NCBI RefSeq assembly: GCF_002197665.1
Contig: NZ_NBBJ01000007.1
Coordinates: forward strand, 31,605-95,604
Direction of reading: 5' to 3'
DNA: 64,000 nucleotides
Origin: Sphingomonas mucosissima
GTDB taxonomy: Bacteria; Pseudomonadota; Alphaproteobacteria; Sphingomonadales; Sphingomonadaceae
The notes below the pieces were generated by a model. It saw nothing but the letters and a program-made list of their open reading frames with translations, ran no database searches and was not told where the DNA came from. The position numbers and the translations under genes were made by a program. Positions 27,466-36,989 of the stretch are shown in pieces; positions within the stretch are counted from its first letter, which is position 1; every line of letters begins with the position of its first letter.

Positions 27466-28496
27466 CGCCGGCGCTCCGCAGCACTGTTGGCACGATCCTG
27501 CTGGCGCTTGCCCTGGTCATGGCGGCGCTGTTCGCGCTGGCGTTCGGCACCGTGGGGATCGGCATGGGAGAAGCCGCAGCAAGCCTGTTCGGGGGAGCCG
27601 ATCCTATGAACGCTCAGATCGTGCGTGAATTGCGGCTACCCCGCGTGGTTACCGCAATCATCGCCGGGAGTGCGCTAGGCATCGGGGGCGTGCTGATGCA
27701 AGCCTTGTTCCGCAACCCAATGGCCGATGCCTGGTCGCTCGGTCTTACTGCGGGAGGGCAGCTAGGAGTTGCGCTGCTAGTGACGGCGGCGGCCTTCTCC
27801 GGCCCTGCGGCAATCGCATTTCTACAGTCCTTTGAAGGCGTCTCGATCACCGCGGGCGCGATGCTGGGCATCGGCCTGTTTGCGCTGGCCATGGCCGCGC
27901 TCGCTCGCCGGGTGGGGACGGTGACTCTGCTGGTCGTGGGGTTGATGCTGGGGTTCACCGTACAAGGTATAGTCAGCGTCGTGATCCATTTTGCCAACCG
28001 CGTCGGCGGGCGTGTCTTCTCAGGATGGAGCGACGGCAATTTTGCAGGCGTCACCGCGTCGGACCTGCCGATGCTGGCGCTTCCAGTCGCTGCTGGCGTG
28101 ATGCTGGCGCTGTACAACGCCAAGCCGCTGACGGCGCTGCTGCTGGGCGAAACCTACGCGCGCAGCCTTGGTACCGACGTCACGCGCCTGCGCCGGCTGA
28201 CCCTTGCCGCCGTCGTACTCCTGGTCGCACCCGTCACCGCCTATTGCGGTCCGGTGACGTTCATTGGACTGATCGTGCCGCACTTTGCGCGTGCGATTGC
28301 GGGGACGGCGCGGATCATGCCCCTTCTGCCGCTCGCCGCCCTCTCCGGGGCCTGCTTGGCGATTGCGGCGGACACCGTGGTGCATGCTCCATGGGAGCAG
28401 CACTTCCTTCACCTGAATGCCGTGCTTGCGCTGGTGGGTGCGCCAGTGGTGATCGGCCTGTTGATCTTTTCGTCCACGATGCGGGGGCAACGCTGA
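27462..28496 (+). CDS. FecCD-family iron-chelate ABC permease
   Basis: A 344-residue inner-membrane permease (BtuC/FecCD family) with about ten membrane segments. Typical segments: LRLPRVVTAIIAGSALGIGG, LMQALFRNPMADAWSLG, ARSLGTDV, and PVTAYCGPVTFIGLIVPHFA near the ATPase-coupling helix. It works as a homodimer with the ATPase and the binding lipoprotein encoded on either side. Start codon overlaps the previous stop by 4 bp, and its stop overlaps the ATPase start (TGATG). Confidence 0.95.
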   Translation: MTPALRSTVGTILLALALVMAALFALAFGTVGIGMGEAAASLFGGADPMNAQIVRELRLPRVVTAIIAGSALGIGGVLMQALFRNPMADAWSLGLTAGGQLGVALLVTAAAFSGPAAIAFLQSFEGVSITAGAMLGIGLFALAMAALARRVGTVTLLVVGLMLGFTVQGIVSVVIHFANRVGGRVFSGWSDGNFAGVTASDLPMLALPVAAGVMLALYNAKPLTALLLGETYARSLGTDVTRLRRLTLAAVVLLVAPVTAYCGPVTFIGLIVPHFARAIAGTARIMPLLPLAALSGACLAIAADTVVHAPWEQHFLHLNAVLALVGAPVVIGLLIFSSTMRGQR

Positions 28497-29263
28497 TGCT
28501 ATCTCTGGAAGGTCTTTCCGTCGGGTACGCCGCGCCGCGCGGCATCGTGCTGGCCAGTCTTGACGTTAGGGTTGCCCCTGGCCGCTTCGTTTGCGTGCTC
28601 GGCCGGAACGGGGCCGGCAAATCCACTCTCATGCGTACCCTTGCCGGGCTTCAAAATGCGACCGGCGGCGTCGCCAGCTTGGATGGTGAGGATATCGCAG
28701 GGCTGCGCCCGCAGACGCGCGCCCAGCGCATTGCGGTGGTACTGACGGAGCGTTCGTCCAGCCCGGGTCTGACCGTGGACGACGTGGTATCGCTTGGTCG
28801 CCAGCCCTTCACAGGCTGGCAGGGGCGCCTCACCGCCGACGATCGCGCGCAGGTCTCCGCTGCGCTGGAGCTTGCAGGGGCGTCGCCATTCGCCAATCGC
28901 TTGTTTGACGATCTGTCCGATGGCGAACGGCAACGCGTGATGATCGCACGCGCCATCGCGCAGTCTCCCCAGTTGATGGTGCTGGACGAAATCACCGCCT
29001 TCCTCGATCTGCCGGGTCGGGTCGAAACCATGGCTCTGCTGCGCGCACATGCTCGAGAAACGGGCGGGATCGTGCTCCTGTCGAGTCATGACCTCGACCT
29101 GTCGCTCCAACTCGCCGACGAAGTATGGCTACTCGACGGCCGCGGTGGCCTGGCTATGGGTACGGCGGATGCTTTGATCGCCTCCGGCCAAATTGGGCGC
29201 GCGTTCGACACCGACGCAGTTCGCTTCTCGCCCACGTTGGGCCGGTTCGAACTCGTCCGATAG
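28496..29263 (+). CDS. Iron-chelate ABC transporter ATPase
   Basis: A 255-residue ATPase driving the FecCD permease. Walker A GRNGAGKST, a Q-loop equivalent near AVVLTERSS (Q replaced by T/E, unusual), signature LSDGERQRV, Walker B LMVLDEITAFLD and H-loop SSHDLDLSLQ. The motif set is otherwise complete. ATG 28496 overlaps the permease TGA by one base. Last gene of the operon; the next gene is convergent. Confidence 0.94.
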   Translation: MLSLEGLSVGYAAPRGIVLASLDVRVAPGRFVCVLGRNGAGKSTLMRTLAGLQNATGGVASLDGEDIAGLRPQTRAQRIAVVLTERSSSPGLTVDDVVSLGRQPFTGWQGRLTADDRAQVSAALELAGASPFANRLFDDLSDGERQRVMIARAIAQSPQLMVLDEITAFLDLPGRVETMALLRAHARETGGIVLLSSHDLDLSLQLADEVWLLDGRGGLAMGTADALIASGQIGRAFDTDAVRFSPTLGRFELVR

Positions 29264-29306
29264 ATCGCCCGTAGTAGGTGCCGCCAGTCCGTCCTAAAGC
29301 CGAAGC

Positions 29307-30230
29307 TTAGTCGGCCACAGGCGTTCGGAAGTACAACCGTGCCCCAGCCGCCGAGCGCGGCACCATGCGCGCCGTCCCCAGCGACACTTCGCCCCGCAAA
29401 GGTCGGTCGGTAGCCAGATCAATGGAGACCAAACCCGGCGCTCCATTGGTTTCGCGGAGCAGCAGCTCCCAACCTTGCCCAAGTAAGCGCGTGCCCGCCG
29501 CCGTATCCTCCCGTGAGAAACCCGTTTTTTCAAGCTGCGCTACGAGCTTCGCGTGCAGCAGCGGTTCGACGTCGATTGCAACGCGGGTCACGTCGAACCG
29601 ACCTTGTCCTGCTGTAAGGCGGGCCTCGAGCACGTCGGCACGCGCGGTGCGGGGCGGCGAGTTCGGCGCAGCCTGCGACTGCCACCGGTAGAACTCTGGC
29701 CGATAAACCATCGCCCAAACGGCAACATTAGGTCCCTCGGCAGTGTCGTCGCATTGCACAGCGTCATACCACGGCACCGGAGGCTGTGCCTGCGTCCATT
29801 CGGCCCGCGAGCGCCGCATCTGGGTTCCGCACGTGCCCTGCCACGTCTTCGCAAGCGCTTCGAACGGGACCGGCTCGTCGTGTCCCAATGCCACCCCCAC
29901 CTTGCCAACCGGTTCGTTGAACCTGTTGGTAGGTGCGAATAGCTCGAGATACGTGCTCCGCCCGCGAAGGAAAACGCGGTCTGCGTCGGGTTTGGGTGGG
30001 GCGTAGTCGGGCAGGCCTCCATCCGTGCGGCCGAGCAGAATGGCGAGTTCGCGATTATCACGGATTGCGGCGAACGTTTCCTTATCGAGAACCACATAGA
30101 GGTGATTGAGCGCCGGCGAACGCATCGCACCTATGGGAGGGTGCACCTGCTGCATTCCGGTGCTGCATGAAGTGGCGCCCAAGGCGACAAGGGCCGCGAA
30201 GCCTCTTAGGAGTCCCTTGAAGGGAGGCAT
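29307..30230 (-). CDS. Putative lipoprotein, DUF5829-like
   Basis: A 307-residue secreted protein. Signal with lipobox ALGATSC (residues about 15-21) after MPPFKGLLRGFAAL. The body begins LNHLYVVLDKETFAAIRDN and contains STYLELFAP, GKVGVALGHDEP, a pattern like DUF5829 and glyoxalase/VOC-like folds that appear beside class V aminotransferase or peptide genes. ATG 30230 has GGAG upstream; the longer frame to 30311 lacks a signal. Function unknown; a substrate-binding or surface role is possible. Family call is from memory and not certain. Confidence 0.7.
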   Translation of the reverse strand: MPPFKGLLRGFAALVALGATSCSTGMQQVHPPIGAMRSPALNHLYVVLDKETFAAIRDNRELAILLGRTDGGLPDYAPPKPDADRVFLRGRSTYLELFAPTNRFNEPVGKVGVALGHDEPVPFEALAKTWQGTCGTQMRRSRAEWTQAQPPVPWYDAVQCDDTAEGPNVAVWAMVYRPEFYRWQSQAAPNSPPRTARADVLEARLTAGQGRFDVTRVAIDVEPLLHAKLVAQLEKTGFSREDTAAGTRLLGQGWELLLRETNGAPGLVSIDLATDRPLRGEVSLGTARMVPRSAAGARLYFRTPVAD

Positions 30231-30494
30231 TGAGACAGCTCCGGAACTATCGGGTCGCACGTCCTTGCTGTCTGCACCGCCAAGCTCGGTGCCACAAGGT
30301 TTGTGCCGCAATCGGCCGCTGCCTGGCGAAGAGGTGGACCTCGCGGCTGATGGCGGCTTTTGGGGGACCGCAAATTCGGTCCTGAATGTCGTGCTGTGGA
30401 TCGTGAGCTGCCCGACGGCATCTGGGACATTTGATGCCAGACAGCTTTGGGGATTGAAAGCATCGAAAGCCGCCGACGCGCGGTGCTACAACTG

Positions 30495-31781
30495 TTAGAC
30501 GAACAGACTGCGTTCAACGCGGATCGCGGCCACAAGGCGGTTCAGATCTTCCGGTGTGTTGAACAGGGCCGGTGTCACCCGCATCACCGGACCCGAAGCA
30601 AGCCCGGCCTTCGCCACGACCAAAACGCCGTGCCGCTCGACGAAGCGTTTCTGTACTTCCCGCGCCTGTTCGATTGTGGTCTGCCCTGGTAACCGGAACG
30701 CGCCAATCACCGCATACCGGTCCCGATCATTCGGCTGCACAATTTCCAGCCCGCGGATGTCGCGCACTCGCTCTACCCAATAGTCGCGAAGGCCGCGAAG
30801 GTAGGTCAGCTTGCGATCCGGACCGATCTCGTAGTGCTGCGCCACGGCGTGGGGCACAGTCAGCTTTGCCGCAAAATCGATCGTTCCGGTCGGAACCCGT
30901 GCGCGCACATCGTCCTGATCACGAATACGGTTGCCCAACCAGGGAGCGATATCGTTCTTGCGCCCTTCGCGAATGTAAACGCCGCCGGTTCCCAGAGGAG
31001 CCGCGACCCATTTGTGAAGGCTGAAACCCATGAAATCAATGTCCATTGCATCGACGTCGACCGGCATCAGGCCAACCGATTGTGCGGCGTCTAGGATGAT
31101 GTCGATCCCGCGCGACTTAGCCATCTTTGCGATATCGGCCACCGGCATGACGAGGCCGTTTCGGTTGGAGACATGCGTCAGCAACAGCATTCGCAAGCGA
31201 GGTGTTTCGTTGAACAGCCGCTCATAGGCTTCAAGAATGTTGCCGGTGGTCGATGGTTCGGGAATGGCGACGCGCTTCAAGATCACGTCGCGTGTCGCCT
31301 CCAGATGCTCCATCGCGTACTGCATTTCATCGTAATCGACATCGGCCATGGCGATCGTATCGCCGGGCTTGAGCGGCGTATAATTCACGATCAGGCCGTA
31401 GAGTGCTTCGGTCCCGCCGGCGCAAAGCGCAACCTCGGCCGGCGATGCACCGATCAGTTTTGCCACGTCATCGGTGGCGGGCTGCAACCGTTCGTCTCGC
31501 GTCGGACCGGCCAGTGCGCTGCGCAAGAAAACAGAATGATGACTGTTAACCCAATCGGTATTCTGCCGATAATAGGCATGTGTCGCACGTGTCATCGCGC
31601 CGTAATAAGCGGCGTCGAGGCTCACTATCGTGCGATCAATGTCGTAAAGCTCGGTGTACGGCCCAGTCTTGCTGCCGTCATGGCTCTGCGCCAGAGCTGG
31701 GCTGGCGAGCGGTAACGCTGCGGCGCCCCATAACAGCGTACGGCGGTCGATAATCGATAGCGCGGGCGAATTGTTCGTCAT
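30495..31781 (-). CDS. Tat-exported class V aminotransferase-fold PLP enzyme
   Basis: A 428-residue pyridoxal-phosphate enzyme of the isopenicillin-N epimerase/cysteine desulfurase fold. A twin-arginine leader (IDRRTLLWGAAALPLASPAL) sends it folded to the periplasm. The active site shows AGGTEALYGLIVNY, DAAQSVGLMPVD and the PLP lysine in FSLHKWVAAPLGTG. Periplasmic PLP enzymes are rare; PvdN of pyoverdine maturation is the known example of this architecture. It is divergent from the TBDR at 31976 (194-bp gap), so it may process an amino compound imported by that receptor. Start at 31781 places the RR motif near residue 13. Confidence 0.88.
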   Translation of the reverse strand: MTNNSPALSIIDRRTLLWGAAALPLASPALAQSHDGSKTGPYTELYDIDRTIVSLDAAYYGAMTRATHAYYRQNTDWVNSHHSVFLRSALAGPTRDERLQPATDDVAKLIGASPAEVALCAGGTEALYGLIVNYTPLKPGDTIAMADVDYDEMQYAMEHLEATRDVILKRVAIPEPSTTGNILEAYERLFNETPRLRMLLLTHVSNRNGLVMPVADIAKMAKSRGIDIILDAAQSVGLMPVDVDAMDIDFMGFSLHKWVAAPLGTGGVYIREGRKNDIAPWLGNRIRDQDDVRARVPTGTIDFAAKLTVPHAVAQHYEIGPDRKLTYLRGLRDYWVERVRDIRGLEIVQPNDRDRYAVIGAFRLPGQTTIEQAREVQKRFVERHGVLVVAKAGLASGPVMRVTPALFNTPEDLNRLVAAIRVERSLFV

Positions 31782-31975
31782 CGATTTGTGTCTTCCTGGT
31801 ACCACATGGGCCAGGCCGGGCCGAGCGCGAAACGGAAGGCGCTTGACCTAGGCCGCCCGCGATGCTTGAGGCAATGATACACCATATCCCTTTTCAAATT
31901 CCTACTGGTTAGTCACGCGCTCCGGCGATGCGCAGCAGGGCGCCGTTCCAGTTCTCCACGCGTCGAGGTATTCAG

Positions 31976-34612
31976 ATGTTCGGCTATCGTGTTACCGCCG
32001 CCTCCATTCTCGCGCTTTCTGTTGGCTGCCTCTTTGCAGCGCCAGTGGCGGCGCAGGATGCAACCGGGGGAGCGCCGGTCGCCGGGTTGGCAAATCAGGA
32101 CCTTATCGAAGATCCTGCTATCGTCGTGACCGGCTCCCGGTTCGGCGCGCGTATCGCGGTCGATTCTCCGACACCAATCGACTCCATCACCGCGGACGAG
32201 TTGGCCAGTGGCGGCGAAACTGAGTTACAAAACATGCTCCGGGTCGATGTGCCAAGTTTCAATACCGCTCGCCCAGTCGCCGCCGGCGTCGCGAACTTCC
32301 TTCGCTCGCCAACGCTCCGTGGGCTTTCGACCGGTCAGACGCTTGTCCTTGTGAACGGCAAGCGTCGCCACACGAACAGCGATCTGAACGTCGGCAATCA
32401 GGTCGGTCGCGGAGACGTGGCCTATAACTTCAATGCGCTGCCTATCGTTGCCCTGAAGCGTGTCGAGGTCCTGCGGGATGGCGCTTCCGCGCAGTACGGT
32501 TCTGATGCCATCGCCGGCATCATTAACGTCATCCTCGATGATTCGATCGGCGGTGACCTTTACGCCACCAGTGGGATCACGACGCGCGGCGATGGAGAGA
32601 AGTTCACGATCGGCGCAGGTTATGGCTTAGCATTGGGCGACGGTGGCTTCGTTCGTCTGTCGGGTCAGTTTCAGACACAGGGCGCGAGCGACCGATCACG
32701 CGCAGACACGCGGCAACAATATTTCGGTATCGGTCCGAACGGACAGCCGGTGCTGCCTTCCGCCAATTTTGGCTCAGGCATCGGCCTGACGCCCTCCAAC
32801 GGCGCGCTTGATCCGCGCGAGGCGACGTTCGATCGCACCGGAATCTCCCCGTTCGGACAACCGAACTACGACAACTACAGCTTCGTTCTGAACGCCGCGC
32901 TGCCTGTCGGCGGCGACGCCGAATTGTTCGCGTTCGGCGCGTACAGCGATCTCTCAGGCACCAACGCCAACTTCTTTCGGCGCGCCGGTCAGGACGAGAC
33001 GGTAAGGGGCATCTTTCCGGACGGCTTCAACCCGTTTCAGACCACCAACCTGGTCGACTACTCGGCTGCCATCGGGCTGCGCGGTAAGGATCTTGCCGGC
33101 TTCGGCTGGGAGATATCGACCGTTTACGGCACCAGCCGCACGGACATCGGGTTCACCGGTTCAAACAACGTGTCTTTCGGGCTCGACAGTCCGACCGAGT
33201 TCGATCGCGGCGGAACGCGCCTCAGGCAATGGACGACGAATCTCGACCTCACTCGGTCATTTGAGATCGGCATGGGCTCGCCGCTCAACTTCGCGTTCGG
33301 CGCGGAGTACAGGCAGGAGAGCTTTCGAGCGATCGCAGGTGAACCCGCGTCCTACGGATTTGGCGGCGTTCCCATCCTCGACGGACCCAACGCCGGCAGA
33401 CCTGCTTCGGCGGGCGCGCAACCGGTGCCGGGCTCCTCGCCTGAAGAGGAGGTCGACGGCGGTCGTAACAACATCGCTCTCTATGCCGAGCTGGAAAAGG
33501 AATGGGCGGACGTCCTCCTGACCTCGTTGGCTGCGCGCTACGAGGATTACTCCGATTTCGGCTCCACCACTGATTTCCGCTTTGCCGCACGACTAGCAGT
33601 ATCGAACACCGTGAACCTGCGCGGCTCGGTCGGATCTTCGTTCAGGGCACCGGCGCTTCCGCAGCAGCTCTTCCAACGTTCGGAAACCAGCTTTACCGGG
33701 GGCGTGCCTGTCGCAACGCGCATTGTCTCGACAGTCGATCCCCTTGCCCCGCTGATCGGTGCAAGCCCCCTCAACCCCGAACAGGCGACGACATTCTCGC
33801 TGGGCGCCACCTACAACAGCGGCGGACTCTCGGCGTCGGTCGACGCTTACCAGATCGACCTCAACGATCGCATTGTGCTGTCGTCGCAGTTCAGCAGCCC
33901 GGCACTCACCCAACTTCTTCAGGCGAATGGTTTCGGCCAGATCCGTGCCGTGACGTTCGAGAGCAACAGTGTCGATACGACGACGCGCGGGGTTGATGTG
34001 ACGCTGCGTTATGCTTCCGAGTTTCTCGGCGGCAAGCTAACATCGACCCTGGCGGCAAACTTCACCGATACGAAATTCGATCGTGTGGCCGGCACGCCGG
34101 AGGCTTTGGCAGCCTTGGGGATCACGACCGAATTGTTCGACCGTCGCTCGCAGGTCCGCCTGGCCGAAGGCATCCCGCAATCAAAGGTCACCCTGAATTT
34201 CGATTGGAACCGCGGACCTTGGCGCATCAATCTTACCAACACGAGGTATGGCAAGGTTTCGCAGGCCGATCTGCTTAATCAGACTCAGGCGCAGGTCGAC
34301 GCACTCGTCAAGGGTTTCAACGTGACACTCGTACCGCGCGCGAACGGCAATTTTGACATCATCGAAACGTTCGGCGCCAAGATTGTCACCGATCTCGGCG
34401 TTTCTTACGATCTGACCAATTCGCTCACATTGCGGATTGGTGCCGACAACATTTTCGATGTCTTTCCGGACAAGCAAGTGGCCACCACGGCCCAGAGCCA
34501 ATTGGCAGGCGCGCGCGGCTCGGACAATACCGGGATCTTTCCTTATTCTTACCTGTCGCCATTCGGTCTGTCCGGAACCTACCTCTACGGTTCTATTGGC
34601 GTAAGGTTCTAA
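31976..34612 (+). CDS. TonB-dependent receptor (878 aa)
   Basis: An outer-membrane receptor with signal peptide (SILALSVGCLFAAPVAA), TonB box-like PAIVVTGSRF, plug text GLSTGQTLVLVNGKRRHTN and VLRDGASAQYGSDAIAGIIN, and a barrel ending in GVRF. This plug subtype (VNGKRRH, DGASAQYGSDA) is common in Proteobacteria with many TBDRs, often beside amino-acid or peptide enzymes. ATG 31976 has GAGG nine bases upstream; the frame is open to 31928. It is divergent from the Tat-exported PLP enzyme. Ligand perhaps a peptide or amino-acid derivative; inferred. Confidence 0.93.
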   Translation: MFGYRVTAASILALSVGCLFAAPVAAQDATGGAPVAGLANQDLIEDPAIVVTGSRFGARIAVDSPTPIDSITADELASGGETELQNMLRVDVPSFNTARPVAAGVANFLRSPTLRGLSTGQTLVLVNGKRRHTNSDLNVGNQVGRGDVAYNFNALPIVALKRVEVLRDGASAQYGSDAIAGIINVILDDSIGGDLYATSGITTRGDGEKFTIGAGYGLALGDGGFVRLSGQFQTQGASDRSRADTRQQYFGIGPNGQPVLPSANFGSGIGLTPSNGALDPREATFDRTGISPFGQPNYDNYSFVLNAALPVGGDAELFAFGAYSDLSGTNANFFRRAGQDETVRGIFPDGFNPFQTTNLVDYSAAIGLRGKDLAGFGWEISTVYGTSRTDIGFTGSNNVSFGLDSPTEFDRGGTRLRQWTTNLDLTRSFEIGMGSPLNFAFGAEYRQESFRAIAGEPASYGFGGVPILDGPNAGRPASAGAQPVPGSSPEEEVDGGRNNIALYAELEKEWADVLLTSLAARYEDYSDFGSTTDFRFAARLAVSNTVNLRGSVGSSFRAPALPQQLFQRSETSFTGGVPVATRIVSTVDPLAPLIGASPLNPEQATTFSLGATYNSGGLSASVDAYQIDLNDRIVLSSQFSSPALTQLLQANGFGQIRAVTFESNSVDTTTRGVDVTLRYASEFLGGKLTSTLAANFTDTKFDRVAGTPEALAALGITTELFDRRSQVRLAEGIPQSKVTLNFDWNRGPWRINLTNTRYGKVSQADLLNQTQAQVDALVKGFNVTLVPRANGNFDIIETFGAKIVTDLGVSYDLTNSLTLRIGADNIFDVFPDKQVATTAQSQLAGARGSDNTGIFPYSYLSPFGLSGTYLYGSIGVRF

Positions 34613-35275
34613 GGCGGACCGATGGCAGCGGGCGAGTAGCGAACTAGGCAGCCTGAATGACCCCTGTTGGGTCTTCGGTCGCGTCAGAACCGGACGATTC
34701 TGGCGTGACAAACCTGGGCGCGATTCTTATCAGTTTTCGCGTACCTGAACTCCGGTTTAGAATGTCTGCTTCCGAGATCGGCGACTTACATCGGCTACGA
34801 CCGCCTTTGGGTCGGAAGCCGCCCGGGAGCTTCCGGCCGCGAGGACCCAGAACCGGTCATCCGAGAGCTACTGTAAGCCTCCCGTGATCAGCCGTTTGTT
34901 CAGCTGAACGAGTGACAGATACCAAGATGGCGGGCATCGCGGGGGATGACGGCATCTGAGTGGGTGGCGGAACGGCCGCTTATGGGCTTGCAGCTGGCGT
35001 AACCCGCCGCTTGTTCACGATACTCGCGATGGCAGGTATGCGCCCAGTTTTTTGACCATTCAGGATGGCTCCGCCCGATCCTGAAACTTGCTATTCGCTC
35101 ACCGACTCTGAGCGGCAGCCGAAATGACCAACATTGGGGATTCAGCAGTCCGACCGCTAATAGATGATCAAGGTAGGTAGCTGCCTTACCACGCGCCTAC
35201 TTACAATGGAGCGGGTTAGCGATCCACGCTCGGGATGCAGCGGCCAAGCAAGATCATTCTGAACCAGCGGAAGCA
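34613..35275. other. Intergenic region with a hairpin repeat
   Basis: No gene seen. It contains a weak hairpin GACCC/GGGTC (34659-34673) after the TBDR and one copy of the 43-bp dispersed hairpin repeat (34808-34850). The rest shows no coding pattern on either strand. Confidence 0.5.
34808..34850. repeat. Dispersed hairpin repeat, copy A
   Basis: Begins TGGGTCGG and ends GCGAGGACCCAG; the TGGGTC/GACCCA ends pair. Copies of 44 bp lie at 41692 and 63188 with the same ends and internal AGCTT-CGGC-type core. Confidence 0.6.
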
Positions 35276-36895
35276 TCATGCGGCCTGCAAGCCGATCTTG
35301 CCGTGCTCCGTCACGAAGACGGCATGGTTGCCGAGCGTGGCAAAACGGTCGGTGACGCTGCTCAGCACCTTCAGCTCGCCGCGCCAGCGCTCGCGATCGA
35401 CGTCGCACAACAGGTAACCGCGGCGATCGCTCATCGCCTTCAAAAAATCATTGTTGCCGAAGCGGATCGAGCGGGCGAGCGCGTCCTCGGCATCTGTGCC
35501 GTCGCCGCCCGAGGTGACGGAGGTGGCGAGATACTCGCTGGCGACCGGACGATCGCTGTCATCGGGGATCAAGTCACCGGCATAATGGCGATGCGCGTCG
35601 CCGCTGATGGTGATGACGTTGGTGAGCTTGCTTTCCCGGATGTGGCGCAGGAGGCGCTGACGCGGGGCGCGATAGCCGGACCAGACGTCCATGGGATAGG
35701 CGAGATCGGCGGTGCCCGGCGCCTCACGGCGGCCGATTGCCATGAGCATCACTTGCTGCGCGATCAGATTCCAACGTGCATCGCTGCGAGCGAGGCCGTC
35801 GAACAGCCACTTTTCCTGCTCGGCGCCGAGCATGGTGCGGTGTTGCGCGAATACCTCTGGTACCGGCACGCCGTCACGATCGCCGCCGACCTGGTCGCTG
35901 CGATACTGGCGAGTGTCGAGCACATGCACGTCGATCAGATCGCCGAAGCGTGCGTGGCGATACATCTGCATATGGCCGTTCACCGGCAAGGAGCGGCGGC
36001 GCAGCGGCATATGTTCGTAATAGGCTTGCAGTGCGGCGGCGCGGCGCAGGCGGAAGATTTCCGGCGGGGTGCCATCCTGGTCGCGATCAGCGGCCCAGTT
36101 ATTGTCTATCTCGTGATCGTCAAAGCTGACCAGCCAAGGCGCGGCGGCATGCGCGGCCTGGAGATCGGGATCGGTTTTGTAGAGCGCATAGCGCCGGCGA
36201 TAATCGTCGAGCGAGTAGGTTTCCTGCCCGAAGTGGCGGCGGATCGGGTTGATCGCGCGGCCGTTCAGCAGGCGCGCGGTATCGCCATTGTCGCGCCCTT
36301 CGTAGATGTAGTCGCCATAGTGGAACACGAAATCGAGCGGCGTTTCAGCGATGTGGCGCCAGGCGGTGTAATGGCCTTCCTCATAATGCTGACACCCGGC
36401 GACCGCGAAACGCGCGCGGGCGGCGCGGGCGCCGGGCAGCGGGAAGGTACGACTGCGCCCGATGAAGCTGCGTTCCGAGCCGCAGCGGAAGCGATACCAA
36501 TAGGGTCGGTCGGGGGCGAGCCCGCCCACCTCGGCATGGACGCTGTGGCCGAGTTCGGGATGGGCGATCGCGTCGCCCTTGGCAACGATCGTGCGGAAGG
36601 CTTCGTCGGCGGCGACCTCCCAGCCGACCAGCACCGGGACCATCGGCATGCCGCCGCCGGGCGCCAGCGGCTCCGGTGCGAGGCGGGTCCATAGCACAAA
36701 GCCATCCGCCGATGGGTCGCCCGAGGCGACACCCAGTTGAAAAGGCGTGGTAAGAAACACCGGATTCTCGCGCAGATTGCGCGGGCGAACCTTGTCCTCG
36801 CCCAGCGCCAAGGCGAGCGAAGGCGGCGCGGCGATGATGCCGCCGCCGGCGGCGATCAGGCCGGTGAGCAGGCGGCGGCGGTCAATCGGAGACAT
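35276..36895 (-). CDS. phoD: PhoD-family alkaline phosphatase/phosphodiesterase (Tat-exported)
   Basis: A 539-residue secreted phosphomonoesterase/diesterase. It starts with the Tat leader SPIDRRRLLTGLIAAGGGII, then the PhoD N-terminal domain (FQLGVASGDPSADGFVLWTR) and the metallophosphatase domain: VAGCQHYEEG, HYGDYIYEG, FDDHEIDNNW, HVLDTRQYRS, SGDAHRHYAGDL supply the iron/calcium ligands. ATG 36895 has AAGGAA about nine bases upstream. The gene follows the STN-domain TBDR by 94 bp in the same direction and should release phosphate from a ligand bound or imported by it. A PHO-box-like site stands at the head of the four-gene set. Confidence 0.94.
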   Translation of the reverse strand: MSPIDRRRLLTGLIAAGGGIIAAPPSLALALGEDKVRPRNLRENPVFLTTPFQLGVASGDPSADGFVLWTRLAPEPLAPGGGMPMVPVLVGWEVAADEAFRTIVAKGDAIAHPELGHSVHAEVGGLAPDRPYWYRFRCGSERSFIGRSRTFPLPGARAARARFAVAGCQHYEEGHYTAWRHIAETPLDFVFHYGDYIYEGRDNGDTARLLNGRAINPIRRHFGQETYSLDDYRRRYALYKTDPDLQAAHAAAPWLVSFDDHEIDNNWAADRDQDGTPPEIFRLRRAAALQAYYEHMPLRRRSLPVNGHMQMYRHARFGDLIDVHVLDTRQYRSDQVGGDRDGVPVPEVFAQHRTMLGAEQEKWLFDGLARSDARWNLIAQQVMLMAIGRREAPGTADLAYPMDVWSGYRAPRQRLLRHIRESKLTNVITISGDAHRHYAGDLIPDDSDRPVASEYLATSVTSGGDGTDAEDALARSIRFGNNDFLKAMSDRRGYLLCDVDRERWRGELKVLSSVTDRFATLGNHAVFVTEHGKIGLQAA

Positions 36896-36989
36896 GGAGG
36901 CAATTCCTTGGCAGGTCGGGCCGAGCGGATCGGCAAGCAATCGGGGACAGCGATCTGCACGTCGGTGCCGACGCCGCCCCCTACGCTGG

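Noticed and set aside
34659..34673. Hairpin GACCC-CTGTT-GGGTC as terminator of the TBDR at 31976
   Set aside because: Stem of only five pairs and no T-run; too weak to annotate.
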